From Anoxybacillus amylolyticus (GTDB lineage: Bacteria; Bacillota; Bacilli; Bacillales; Anoxybacillaceae), in assembly GCF_001634285.1 (NCBI RefSeq), contig NZ_CP015438.1:1004001-1068000 (forward strand): a stretch of 64,000 bases of DNA, in the 5' to 3' direction. Each line of letters begins with the position of its first letter. The stretch's first letter is position 1. A program made the position numbers and the translations under genes. Of the stretch, positions 9,235 to 16,749 are shown in pieces. Below the pieces are notes generated by a model that was not told where the DNA came from, searched no databases, and saw nothing but the letters and a program-made list of their open reading frames with translations.

Positions 9235-10785
9235 TTATGCCGCTAAGGACCGTTGTTTGTCCTTAGCGGCTTTCTTGAGGAGATTATGGGCAACGCAAAT
9301 AAGCCCCCATTCTATGGAAATTTTTTGGAGGCCTCGGAGGACAAAGCGACGAAATCCGCGATTTTGCTTGATTTGCCCAAACACACTCTCAATGTCGGTT
9401 TGGCGTTGGCGGTATCGTGCTTGTCCTTCTTCACTTTCCAGTCGTTCACGAGCCTTCTGTTTCTGTTCGTGATAGACGGGGTTCCATTGCGTTGTACGTC
9501 CATACTTGGAAGTTGTGCAGACCGAGCGGAACGGACACCCTTCGCATTCGTGGCATTGGTAGTGCTGGATGACCGAAGTATACCCAGATTCTGTGGTCTG
9601 CTTCGAAGTTCCTATACGGACCAGTTTTTTCCCGTTCGCACAAATCCAAACGTCCTCTTCTTTCTTGTATGTCCAATTCTGTGGATGGTGCGGGTTCTTC
9701 TTGACCTTGCGTGTGTTCTCTTTCTCATACGTGTTGTACTTGATAAACGCGGAAATGTTTTTCTCTTCGAGTTTCACGTAATTTTCCTCGGAACCATAGA
9801 CAGCGTCAGCGGTCACGCGTTTTGGTACCACCCCATATTTCTCTCGAACCGTCTCTAGGTGTGGCAGAAGACAACGAGTATCGCCGGGTCTCTGGTGAAG
9901 CGAATACCCCAGAACGAACTGATCGGAAGAACCCACTTGTACGTTATAAGCCGGCTTCAGTTGGCCGTTGCGCATGTGGTCCTCCTTCAAACGCATAAAC
10001 GTCGCATCCGCATCCGTTTTGGAATAGCTGTTGCGGTCCCCGCATACTTGGAGTTGGTGTTCGTACTTTTCACTGCGAGGCAAGTAGTCTTCCTTCATCT
10101 TCTTGACGGCCTTCTTCAACGGTTGGTTGTCCGGCTCGGCCTCCAAACGTTTTTCCCACTCCTCGGTTTTCTTTCGGATTTCTTTTGAAGTAAAAGCAGG
10201 GGAAGCGTCGATTTCTTCCGCATTTTCTTCTTCCACGATCGCATCGATCTGGGCGATGAGCTGATCCACATTGGCTTGTAATTTCTCTTGGTATTTCTCG
10301 GCGGATTTCCGCCAAACGAACGTGTATCGGTTGGCATTCGCTTCAATTTTCGTCCCATCTACGAAATAGTCTTCCATGTTGACATAGCCGTCCGCGACAA
10401 GCAGGGTGATCATTTCTCGGAACAAGTCGTCAATCAGCCCTTTCATCCGTTCGGAGCGAAATCGATTGATGGAACGGAAGTCCGGCTTTTGAAACCCACT
10501 CAACCACATGAGGGGAAGATGTACTTCTAATTGTCGAGCAATTTCTCGGCCATGATACATTTTTTGGGTGTACGCGTAGAGGATAATTTTCGTCATCATT
10601 TTTGGATGATAAGAAGAGGTACCGCCGCCTTTATAGTAAGGAAGAAACGTCTCCATCGGGATGCGCTCGACCATCTCGTGAACCACGTGAGCCATATTAT
10701 CCGGTGGAATGAGATCGGCAATATTGCTTGGCAACGTGAGGTTATCCATGGTATACTCTTTAAAAGAAATATGATGATGTTTCAT
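9235..10785 (-). CDS. IS1182-family transposase
   Basis: A 516-residue DDE transposase with the IS1182 layout: N-terminal DUF772-like region (LTLPSNIADLIPPDNMAHVV..., PKMMTKIILYAYT), then the catalytic acidic residues in VDGTKIEANANRYTF (D), TADAVYGSEENY (D) and DIESVFGQIKQNRGFRRF (E). A Cys-rich segment (CHECEGCPFRSVC) precedes the last catalytic block. The frame is intact and full length, so the element is probably still competent. It reads against sbcC and in the same direction as the gerP operon. Confidence 0.93.
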   Translation of the reverse strand: MKHHHISFKEYTMDNLTLPSNIADLIPPDNMAHVVHEMVERIPMETFLPYYKGGGTSSYHPKMMTKIILYAYTQKMYHGREIARQLEVHLPLMWLSGFQKPDFRSINRFRSERMKGLIDDLFREMITLLVADGYVNMEDYFVDGTKIEANANRYTFVWRKSAEKYQEKLQANVDQLIAQIDAIVEEENAEEIDASPAFTSKEIRKKTEEWEKRLEAEPDNQPLKKAVKKMKEDYLPRSEKYEHQLQVCGDRNSYSKTDADATFMRLKEDHMRNGQLKPAYNVQVGSSDQFVLGYSLHQRPGDTRCLLPHLETVREKYGVVPKRVTADAVYGSEENYVKLEEKNISAFIKYNTYEKENTRKVKKNPHHPQNWTYKKEEDVWICANGKKLVRIGTSKQTTESGYTSVIQHYQCHECEGCPFRSVCTTSKYGRTTQWNPVYHEQKQKARERLESEEGQARYRQRQTDIESVFGQIKQNRGFRRFVLRGLQKISIEWGLICVAHNLLKKAAKDKQRSLAA

Positions 10786-10919
10786 AAAAGAATCGCTCCT
10801 TTTCCGGTGATAGTTGTTGTGGTGACTCTATTCTACCAGAAAAAAGGGCGATTCTTCTATTTTAGTGTAAAAAAAATCGGGCTAATCTCAAAACGCATTC
10901 GCGTTTTGGGTCAGCCCCT

Positions 10920-11141
10920 TTAATTATTCCCGGCGACGTTGCTGTCAAAGACGTCAGGATCAAACGTATTCGTAAAGTTAATGGCGTTATTTGTCATAAT
11001 AAAATCACCGGTATTAAATCCACCGGAACCACCTTGCGTTTTTGTCGCTACTTTTGGCGCGATATAAAGCGTGTCACCGACTTGAAAGACAGCGCCGCTT
11101 CCTATACTTGTAATTTTAATTGGACCAACTACTGCAGGCAT
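10920..11141 (-). CDS. gerPF: Spore germination protein GerPF
   Basis: Last gene of the gerP operon; a 73-residue member of the GerPA/GerPF family (MPAVVGPIKI..., NTGDFIMTNN, FDPDVFDSN). GerP proteins are small spore-coat proteins made in the mother cell that let germinants pass the coat to the inner receptors. The ATG at 11141 is preferred because AAAGGATGGG lies at the right distance; a GTG two codons earlier (11147) would overlap the gerPE stop. The last base of the stop codon sits at the outer end of the IS1182 inverted repeat, so that element inserted exactly at the gene's 3' edge without changing the protein. Confidence 0.9.
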   Translation of the reverse strand: MPAVVGPIKITSIGSGAVFQVGDTLYIAPKVATKTQGGSGGFNTGDFIMTNNAINFTNTFDPDVFDSNVAGNN

Positions 11142-11143
11142 GT

Positions 11144-11548
11144 TCACCCATCCTTTGTAATCTGAATCGATGTTTCTGGGAGTGCTGTTGATTCGGCTAA
11201 TTGGCGAATATGTTTTATTCTCGTTTCTCCTTTAATGGTGGAAGTAGAGCCGATGTGAACGACGGATGCGGTCGAGGCAGCGATTAAATAAATGGAGCGT
11301 ACTGATATCACTGGCGACTCGTGGAGGCGATACGTCTGCACAGAAGTAGGGACATCAAGCGTTGGAATCGATTTAGTAAACACCGGAAACGTCACTTCCC
11401 CTTCGTTTCCGTAAAAAAGTTCGTATTGCCGCTGCACCGCTAATACGTTTGACCGCGCATTAATTTCGCGTGAATCGCCAATTTGCAATACAGAGCTAAG
11501 GAGAAACGTTTTACAATTGAGCAGCTGAACGACCGATAACCGTTTCAT
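11144..11548 (-). CDS. gerPE: Spore germination protein GerPE
   Basis: A 134-residue protein (B. subtilis GerPE is of the same size) beginning MKRLSVVQLLNCKTFLLSSVLQIGDSREINARSNV. It is assigned from size, position between gerPD and gerPF, and the repeated 'V-x-I-G-(D/S)' pattern seen in this operon. No catalytic motif is visible; the family is structural and coat-located. It starts 25 bases after gerPD, and its stop lies within the gerPF translation start region. Confidence 0.85.
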   Translation of the reverse strand: MKRLSVVQLLNCKTFLLSSVLQIGDSREINARSNVLAVQRQYELFYGNEGEVTFPVFTKSIPTLDVPTSVQTYRLHESPVISVRSIYLIAASTASVVHIGSTSTIKGETRIKHIRQLAESTALPETSIQITKDG

Positions 11549-11572
11549 GCATACACAACCTTTCCTTTTAGG

Positions 11573-11755
11573 TTATGACCCTTTCGGCGTCAGCGGGACG
11601 AACGGACCGACAATTAATGATTCTGGAGGCGTATCGAACGCAGAAGCAAGCTGAATGACATCGGCATCGCCGATTAAAAAAATCGAAGAACTTGTGACAG
11701 CTGTTAAATAAATATCACCGATTTGCACTTCGCGGTTCACGACAGTATAATTCAT
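11573..11755 (-). CDS. gerPD: Spore germination protein GerPD
   Basis: A 60-residue coat protein (MNYTVVNREVQIGDIYLTAVTSSSIFLIGDADVIQLAS...). Its ATG overlaps the gerPC stop by four bases (ATGA), and the GGAGGGAAAG ribosome site is inside gerPC. Identity rests on size, order in the operon and the IGD motifs shared with the other GerP proteins. Confidence 0.85.
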   Translation of the reverse strand: MNYTVVNREVQIGDIYLTAVTSSSIFLIGDADVIQLASAFDTPPESLIVGPFVPLTPKGS

Positions 11756-12354
11756 TCTTTCCCTCCTTGCTTCGGTAAATGTTTCATAAAACTATCTAAC
11801 GATTGCTCAATATCTTGTTTTACTTTTTGAATAATTTCTGTTTCCACTGCTTCAGAAGAGCTTGGATCGGGCACATAGCCGCTATTCATTTTTTGCTGTA
11901 AATAAAACTGGATTCGTTCGTCTACTTGCCGATGAATATCTTGTAAAATAAATTGGCGGTACACGTCATCGAGCGGATACATATATTTTGTTTCTAGCTC
12001 TGCAAGCAATGTTTTACAATCGTTCGCTAAATAGTCGTTAATTTTTGCTTGAATGTTGCGGAACAAGACCGGTTCTGGTTTGGGGATGACCGTTTTTTCT
12101 GGACTGACAGCAAAATCTTCAATCGTTGTGCCTCCGTTTGGAGTGAGTCCGATATTTAACGTTCCTTCCAACGTTTCTACTTTTAGTTGGTCAAATTTAT
12201 ATTCAATTTTTTCAATGGTCGTTTGTGGGCGTTGTTTGAGCTCTTGGATTTCTTTTTCGAGCCGGACAAGCTGCTGCTCGAGCTTGTTTATTTTATTTGT
12301 CTGCCAAGTTAAATACTCGTGCAATTTCGTGAAATAATTGTGCCAAGTGCTCAT
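11752..12354 (-). CDS. gerPC: Spore germination protein GerPC
   Basis: A 200-residue protein with an N-terminal coiled coil (about residues 15-45, NKINKLEQQLVRLEKEIQELK) followed by a mixed region and a helical tail. GerPC is the only large member of the operon and is not related in sequence to the others; length and position match B. subtilis GerPC (about 205 residues). It is translationally coupled to gerPD downstream. It probably acts as an assembly partner of the small GerP proteins in the coat; that role is inferred. Confidence 0.88.
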   Translation of the reverse strand: MSTWHNYFTKLHEYLTWQTNKINKLEQQLVRLEKEIQELKQRPQTTIEKIEYKFDQLKVETLEGTLNIGLTPNGGTTIEDFAVSPEKTVIPKPEPVLFRNIQAKINDYLANDCKTLLAELETKYMYPLDDVYRQFILQDIHRQVDERIQFYLQQKMNSGYVPDPSSSEAVETEIIQKVKQDIEQSLDSFMKHLPKQGGKE

Positions 12355-12403
12355 ACGGCGATCATCCTCTCCAATGTCCCTTCATTTTTCAATATATGAA
12401 TGA

Positions 12404-12634
12404 TTACTCGTTGTCATCACTTTTTTGGCGCGTCGAAGAATGGAGTGGAACTAATGGAGTGAACGAACCCGCCAATTTTGCTTCTGGAGCGGGTTGAGTA
12501 AATCCGCCGGTATTGCTCAACGTGGAATGTGCTTGAATGCTGCCGGCACTTCCAATTTGCAAAACAGAGGAGTTAGAGACAGAACCGATTTTGAACAGGT
12601 AGATCCAGATGCTTTGGTTAATATAAAAATTCAT
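12404..12634 (-). CDS. gerPB: Spore germination protein GerPB
   Basis: A 76-residue protein (MNFYINQSIWIYLFKIGSVSNSSVLQIGSAGSIQAHS...) ending in a charged tail. Size, the LQIGSAGSI motif and placement directly after gerPA fit GerPB. It begins 12 bases after gerPA and lies 49 bases before gerPC. Confidence 0.86.
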   Translation of the reverse strand: MNFYINQSIWIYLFKIGSVSNSSVLQIGSAGSIQAHSTLSNTGGFTQPAPEAKLAGSFTPLVPLHSSTRQKSDDNE

Positions 12635-12646
12635 CGTCCTCCCCCT

Positions 12647-12868
12647 TTACGCATTGCCGACGATATTTTCATCTGCCACATCTGCGTCGTTGGTGTTTGT
12701 GTTGCTGTAATAGTTATAAACATGCAGCCCGTTTCCGGTATTGAACGAACCAGCTCCAGCAAACGTTTTCGCCACGCTGTATGGAGAGATGGCAAATACA
12801 TCACCGATATGGAACACCCCGCTGCTCCCAATACTATTCAGTTTAACGATTCCGACGAATGCTGGCAT
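12647..12868 (-). CDS. gerPA: Spore germination protein GerPA
   Basis: A 73-residue GerPA/GerPF-family protein: MPAFVGIVKLNSIGSSGVFHIGD, SPYSVAKTFAGAGSFNTGN, and a C-terminus with NDADVADENIVGNA. The length equals B. subtilis GerPA and the order A-B-C-D-E-F is complete downstream. It is preceded not by the operon promoter but by a further paralogue (12930-13154), so this operon carries one more small member than the B. subtilis one. Confidence 0.85.
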   Translation of the reverse strand: MPAFVGIVKLNSIGSSGVFHIGDVFAISPYSVAKTFAGAGSFNTGNGLHVYNYYSNTNTNDADVADENIVGNA

Positions 12869-12929
12869 ATATAAACACCTTTCTTTCGTTATTAGTATAT
12901 CGTATGGGCATGGGCGGGGAAACGTGCAG

Positions 12930-13154
12930 CTAGTTGTTTGCTACATTGTTAGCATCGGCAATGTCTGGGTCTGCCGTGTTTGTGAAGCTGACAAATGTAT
13001 TCGTTTGCATAAAATCTCCGTTGTTTCCTCCCCCTGAACCGAGATGGGACTTGACCGTGCTTTTGGGGGTAATTTGCAAAACGTCACCGAAGTTTACTGT
13101 TCCGTCGCCACTAACGTTTGTAATTTTAATTGGTCCGCCAACAAAAGATGGCAT
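12930..13154 (-). CDS. Extra GerPA/GerPF-family spore protein at head of gerP operon
   Basis: A 74-residue paralogue of GerPF (MPSFVGGPIKITNVSGDGTVNFGDVLQITPKS..., NTADPDIADANNVANN). The gene begins with ATG behind AGAAAGGATG and reads in the same direction as gerPA, 61 bases upstream of it. It is more like the divergent protein at 13291-13515 than like GerPA, which suggests local duplication. A spore-coat role is inferred from family and position. It could have been counted as gerPA by an automatic annotation; the six canonical genes follow it, so it is supernumerary. Confidence 0.82.
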   Translation of the reverse strand: MPSFVGGPIKITNVSGDGTVNFGDVLQITPKSTVKSHLGSGGGNNGDFMQTNTFVSFTNTADPDIADANNVANN

Positions 13155-13185
13155 ACGTTCACATCCTTTCTTATACGCCTTATTG

Positions 13186-13215
13186 CATTGTATGAAATCA
13201 GAAAGAAAGTGTTGA
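13186..13215 (-). promoter_or_regulatory. Candidate SigK promoter for the gerP operon
   Basis: On the minus strand CATACAATG (13186-13194) resembles the SigK -10 CATAnnnTA with one mismatch, and an AC-containing -35 (CAACAC) lies about 16 bases upstream. gerP genes are known to be late mother-cell genes under SigK with GerE. The call is a motif match only. Confidence 0.4.
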
Positions 13216-13231
13216 ATAAGGGGAAGTGTCC

Positions 13232-13260
13232 AAACGTTTTTTTGTTTATTTCATAAAATA
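13232..13260 (+). promoter_or_regulatory. SigK-type promoter of the divergent GerPA/F-like gene
   Basis: AAC (13233-13235), a 16-base spacer, then CATAAAATA (13252-13260) is a full match to the SigK pattern AC-N16-CATAnnnTA. It is 30 bases upstream of the paralogue's start codon. Confidence 0.6.
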
Positions 13261-13290
13261 AAGCATAAAAGACAAAAGAGGATGATGGAC

Positions 13291-13515
13291 ATGCCAGCGG
13301 TAATTATTGGTGGGGTGAAAGTAACGAGCGTTGGCGGAAATGGAACAGTTAATATGGGCGATGTGCTACAAATCGCCCCGAAAAGTACGTCTAAATCGAA
13401 TTCTGGAGCAGGCGGTGGCAATACGGGCGATTTTTTGCAAACGAATACGTTTTGTAGCGTGACGAATACGTTTGATGCCGATTTGAACGGTTCAAACAAT
13501 ATTGCCAATAAGTAA
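13291..13515 (+). CDS. Divergent GerPA/GerPF-family spore protein
   Basis: A 74-residue member of the GerPA/GerPF family (MPAVIIGGVKVTSVGGNGTVNMGDVLQIAPKS..., GNTGDFLQTNTF, NGSNNIANK). The ATG at 13291 is chosen over 13282 because AAAAGAGG is correctly spaced only for the former. It has its own SigK-type promoter and terminator, so it is a single-gene unit transcribed away from gerP. The shared VNFGD/VNMGD and TNTF blocks show it is the closest relative of the gene at 12930-13154. Confidence 0.82.
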   Translation: MPAVIIGGVKVTSVGGNGTVNMGDVLQIAPKSTSKSNSGAGGGNTGDFLQTNTFCSVTNTFDADLNGSNNIANK

Positions 13516-13543
13516 AAGCGTTACAAAATTGTAACGCTTTTTC
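13515..13543 (+). terminator. Rho-independent terminator
   Basis: AAAGCGTTACAA, two-base loop, TTGTAACGCTTTTT: a perfect stem followed by T residues immediately after the divergent GerP-like gene. Confidence 0.85.
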
Positions 13544-13553
13544 TTGAAAAATA

Positions 13554-13562
13554 TGCTATAAT
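13554..13562 (+). promoter_or_regulatory. Extended -10 promoter candidate
   Basis: TGCTATAAT at 13554-13562 is a consensus extended -10 (TGnTATAAT) 38 bases before the acyl-CoA ligase start. No good -35 is seen at 17 bases. Confidence 0.5.
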
Positions 13563-13599
13563 TTTATTGAATTTTCAAACAAAAAGGGGGATGGGGAAG

Positions 13600-15192
13600 A
13601 TGAACGTACCGTTAGTATTGACGCAATTTTTAGACCGCGCCGTCGCGTTATATGGCGACAAAACGGGAGTCATCTGTGAAGAAAGAGAACTTACATATCT
13701 TCAGTTGAATGAGCGGGTAAATCAGCTGTCCCACGGGCTGAAAGCGCTAGGAGTACAAAAGGGGGATCGGGTGGCGTATTTAGCGCCCAATACGCTAGAA
13801 ATGTTGGAAGGGTTTTACGGCGTCTTTCAGCTTGGAGCGATTATGGTACCGCTAAATATTCGCTTAAAACCAGACGATTATTTGTTTATTTTAAACCATA
13901 GCGAAAGTAAAGTGCTTTTTGTCGACCAAGAGTTGTATCACCTAATTGTTCCGATTAAGGACAAGCTGGAAACGGTAGAGAAAATCATCGTTCATTACAA
14001 AGACAGTGACACGAATGAAATCGCTTACGATGAATGGCTCGCACAGTTTTCGAACACACCGTTTGAACGGCCGGAAATCGATGAAAATGATGTATGCAGC
14101 CTTCTTTATACGAGCGGAACGACCGGAAATCCAAAAGGGGTGATGCTTACACATCGCAACAATTATTTACATGCATTAGTGACGATGCACCATTTGCGCG
14201 TGTCCGATCGCGACAATTATTTGCACGTCTTGCCAATGTTCCATGTCAACGGCTGGGGATCGCCGTTTTATTATACAGCCAATGGCGCAACGCATATTTG
14301 CTTGCGTAAAGCCGCACCAGAACTTATTTTTGATTGCATAAAAAAATATCGTGTCAATGTGATGCATATGGCGCCGACCGTGTTAAATTCGCTTTTGCAA
14401 TATTATGAACAGCATGTGCCGGCGATTGACCATCCGGTTCGCGTCGTGATTGCCGGTTCAGCACCGCCGCCTGCGTTTGTGACTCGGGTTGAGAAAGAGC
14501 TTGGTTGGGAGTTTATTCAAGTATACGGCATGACCGAATCATCGCCATTAAGCACCGTTTCCACCATTCATTCTCATTTGCAGCACCTGCCGCTTCATGA
14601 ACAATATCGCATGAAAGCAAAAACAGGGCATGCGATGATTGGCTGTGAAGTGAAAGTGGTAAATGAACGTGGTGAAGAAGTGCCACATGACGGGCAAACG
14701 ATTGGGGAAGTGGTTGTCCGAAGCAACGGCGTCATGAAAGGATATTGGAAAAATCCAGAGGCGACGATGGAAACAATTCGAAATGGCTGGCTTCATACGG
14801 GCGACATGGCAACGGTTGATGCATACGGAAATATTGACATCGTCGACCGGAAAAAGGATATTATTATTAGCGGCGGTGAAAATATTTCTTCGATTGAAGT
14901 AGAAGGAGTGCTTTACGATCATCCTGCGGTGTTAGAAGCAGCAGTTATTGCGGCTCCGCACGAAAAATGGGGCGAGACACCGCATGCGTTTGTCGTTGTT
15001 CGACCAGGGCACAATGTGACAGAGCAAGAACTGATTGCATTCTCTCGGGAGAAATTGGCCCACTTTAAGGCGATTACTGGCGTCACATTTGTGAAAGAAC
15101 TTCCGAAAACAGCATCCGGAAAAATTCAAAAAGTTCATTTGCGTAACGAATATTGGCAAACGCACGGAAAAACAGGACGATATGTCAACTAA
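13600..15192 (+). CDS. Fatty-acid-CoA ligase (AMP-forming)
   Basis: A 530-residue ANL-family ligase that activates a carboxylic acid, probably a medium- or long-chain fatty acid, to its CoA thioester. Motifs: the P-loop YTSGTTGNPKGVMLTH, the QVYGMTESSP adenine-binding block, the YGNIDIVDRKKDIIISGGENISS hinge, and the catalytic Lys in PKTASGKIQK near the end. The start at 13600 (MNVPLVL) is preferred since it has a spaced GGGGATGGGGAAG; in-frame ATGs at 13567 and 13591 lie upstream. Substrate cannot be fixed from sequence alone. It is followed by a terminator-like hairpin. Confidence 0.88.
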   Translation: MNVPLVLTQFLDRAVALYGDKTGVICEERELTYLQLNERVNQLSHGLKALGVQKGDRVAYLAPNTLEMLEGFYGVFQLGAIMVPLNIRLKPDDYLFILNHSESKVLFVDQELYHLIVPIKDKLETVEKIIVHYKDSDTNEIAYDEWLAQFSNTPFERPEIDENDVCSLLYTSGTTGNPKGVMLTHRNNYLHALVTMHHLRVSDRDNYLHVLPMFHVNGWGSPFYYTANGATHICLRKAAPELIFDCIKKYRVNVMHMAPTVLNSLLQYYEQHVPAIDHPVRVVIAGSAPPPAFVTRVEKELGWEFIQVYGMTESSPLSTVSTIHSHLQHLPLHEQYRMKAKTGHAMIGCEVKVVNERGEEVPHDGQTIGEVVVRSNGVMKGYWKNPEATMETIRNGWLHTGDMATVDAYGNIDIVDRKKDIIISGGENISSIEVEGVLYDHPAVLEAAVIAAPHEKWGETPHAFVVVRPGHNVTEQELIAFSREKLAHFKAITGVTFVKELPKTASGKIQKVHLRNEYWQTHGKTGRYVN

Positions 15193-15198
15193 AAATAT

Positions 15199-15226
15199 GG
15201 CGTCGCAAACGAAGCGGCGCCTTTTT
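15199..15226 (+). terminator. Probable rho-independent terminator
   Basis: GGCGTCGC, loop, GCGGCGCC then TTTTT, a one-mismatch stem seven bases after the ligase stop. Confidence 0.65.
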
Positions 15227-15242
15227 GAGCGGAGGGAAGCGC

Positions 15243-16361
15243 TTGCGGTTGAAAGAAATAGACAGTATAAGAGGAATAGCGCTTTTTGGCATTTTTTTAG
15301 TGAATATGCTCGATTTTCATTCGCCAGTGATGTATATGTCATTGGACAACTGGTGGAAAGATTCGCTTGATCGTTTTGTTCTAGCCTTTATTGATGTGGT
15401 CGCACAAGCGAGTTTTTATCCGCTTTTTGCTTTTTTGTTCGGGTTTAGCATGATTTTATTTCGCGAACAAGCAATGAAGAAACGATTGTCGTTTCCGTGT
15501 CTATGGACAAGAAGAATGGTAGCACTACTAGCGATTGGTCTTATTCATGCGTTTTTCGTTTGGCATGGCGATATTTTAATAACGTACGCAGCAACTGGAG
15601 CACTGCTTCTTCTGTTTCGCGATGCTTCTAGTCGAACATGGCTGATTGCCGCGATTAGTTGCTATGTTCCTCATGTCATTATTGCAATATTAATAGGGAT
15701 GGCAGGACATGTTGGGCAACATGGAGCGGAGAAATTGGCACAGGAAGCAATGAGAAACTATCAACAAGGAACGATTTCAGATATTTTTTGGCAGCGTTTG
15801 CATGATTGGATGTACGTAAACGGTACGGAGGGGTTTTTGTTTATTGTGATGACGCTTCTTTCTTTCGCATTGTTCGGGGGCTATGTGGCGCAAAAACGTG
15901 CTGTGTTATCTATGCGTACCATCAAGCGAGTAGCGCTCGGTTCTTTTTTTATTGGACTGCCGTTAAAATTGTTGCCGTATTGGGCAGGGAAAAACGAATG
16001 GACAGAATACGTGCAAGACATGTTTGGTGGACCAGCGTTGGCGCTGTTTTATGCAGCGATACTATGGCTTCTTTCACAAAAAAATGGACGCCTGTTCGAC
16101 TACGTCGCTGCAGTTGGTCGCCTGTCGATTACGAACTATATAGTGCAGTCTATCGTTTGTACGTTTATTTTTTATAGCTATGGACTTGGGTTATATGGAA
16201 CGGTTCGACCTTTTGTTGGTACGGTATGGGCTTTAGCTATTTATAGTTTACAAGTAGCTGCTAGCTGCCAATGGTTAAAACATTTTTCTATCGGTCCTAT
16301 CGAATGGGGATGGCGAGCGGTGACGTATGGGCATCGCCCACTATTTCATCGAAGACGATAA
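15243..16361 (+). CDS. DUF418 family membrane protein (YxaH/YrkO-like)
   Basis: A 372-residue polytopic membrane protein that begins LRLKEIDSIRGIALFGIFLVNMLDF, the family's start. The TTG at 15243 sits 6 bases after GGAGGGAAG and yields exactly that N-terminus; the in-frame ATG at 15153 would overlap the ligase. Around eight to ten hydrophobic segments are seen, and the C-terminal half carries the DUF418 core (GRLSITNYIVQSIVCTFIFYSYGLGLYG). Family members are of unknown function, sometimes suggested to be transporters; nothing more can be read here. Confidence 0.82.
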   Translation: MRLKEIDSIRGIALFGIFLVNMLDFHSPVMYMSLDNWWKDSLDRFVLAFIDVVAQASFYPLFAFLFGFSMILFREQAMKKRLSFPCLWTRRMVALLAIGLIHAFFVWHGDILITYAATGALLLLFRDASSRTWLIAAISCYVPHVIIAILIGMAGHVGQHGAEKLAQEAMRNYQQGTISDIFWQRLHDWMYVNGTEGFLFIVMTLLSFALFGGYVAQKRAVLSMRTIKRVALGSFFIGLPLKLLPYWAGKNEWTEYVQDMFGGPALALFYAAILWLLSQKNGRLFDYVAAVGRLSITNYIVQSIVCTFIFYSYGLGLYGTVRPFVGTVWALAIYSLQVAASCQWLKHFSIGPIEWGWRAVTYGHRPLFHRRR

Positions 16362-16364
16362 AAA

Positions 16365-16388
16365 TGTCCCTCTATCTACTGAGGGACA
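16365..16388. terminator. Bidirectional terminator hairpin
   Basis: TGTCCCTC, loop TATCTACT, GAGGGACA between the convergent DUF418 gene and yisI; it overlaps the yisI stop. Confidence 0.6.
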
Positions 16389-16558
16389 AGCGACGGAAGA
16401 TGCTCTTGGGTAGGAAACACCGGTAACGTATGTTTTACATATTCATTGATTAACTCGTCCAATTCTTGACTGCACTGAATCGTTTCTTTTGCTGTGAAAC
16501 CGTATGTTAAAGCCAATTCGATCATTTGTTGTCGCTTCTTTTCAATCAACATGATCAT
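16376..16558 (-). CDS. yisI: Spo0E-like aspartyl-phosphate phosphatase
   Basis: A 60-residue helical hairpin protein with the Spo0E signature SQELDELI near residues 29-37. Such proteins dephosphorylate Spo0A~P and delay sporulation. Between the gerP operon and yisK, B. subtilis carries yisI, a member of this family; position therefore supports the symbol. It is transcribed against the DUF418 gene, with which it shares a hairpin. Confidence 0.85.
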   Translation of the reverse strand: MIMLIEKKRQQMIELALTYGFTAKETIQCSQELDELINEYVKHTLPVFPTQEHLPSLVPQ

Positions 16559-16749
16559 CGTTTTTCACCAACGTTTAGTTATTCTTATTTCTAGGTACAA
16601 ATATCTAGTTACAATTATTATACACGGAATGGAAGAAAAGGAAAGTATTTCGTGCAAATAAGACATAATACTACAAATTTCTACAAAATTTTTCGTAGGG
16701 TTTTTGGAAAAAGTGGCGAATATATCATGTAGAGAGGGGAGATGTACAG

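Larger units (their letters stand above)
9123..10921. mobile_element. IS1182-family insertion sequence, intact
   Basis: About 1.8 kb bounded by imperfect 18-bp terminal inverted repeats of the form AAAG(A/G)GGCTGACCCAAAA (9123-9140 and, reversed, 10904-10921). Just inside each end is a perfect small palindrome: AAAAGTCCGC/GCGGACTTTT at 9137-9162 and AAAACGC/GCGTTTT at 10890-10907. One full-length transposase gene lies between. The left end begins two bases after the sbcC stop and the right end overlaps the gerPF stop. A clear target duplication cannot be assigned because both flanks read TAA/TTAA-like sequence. Confidence 0.88.
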
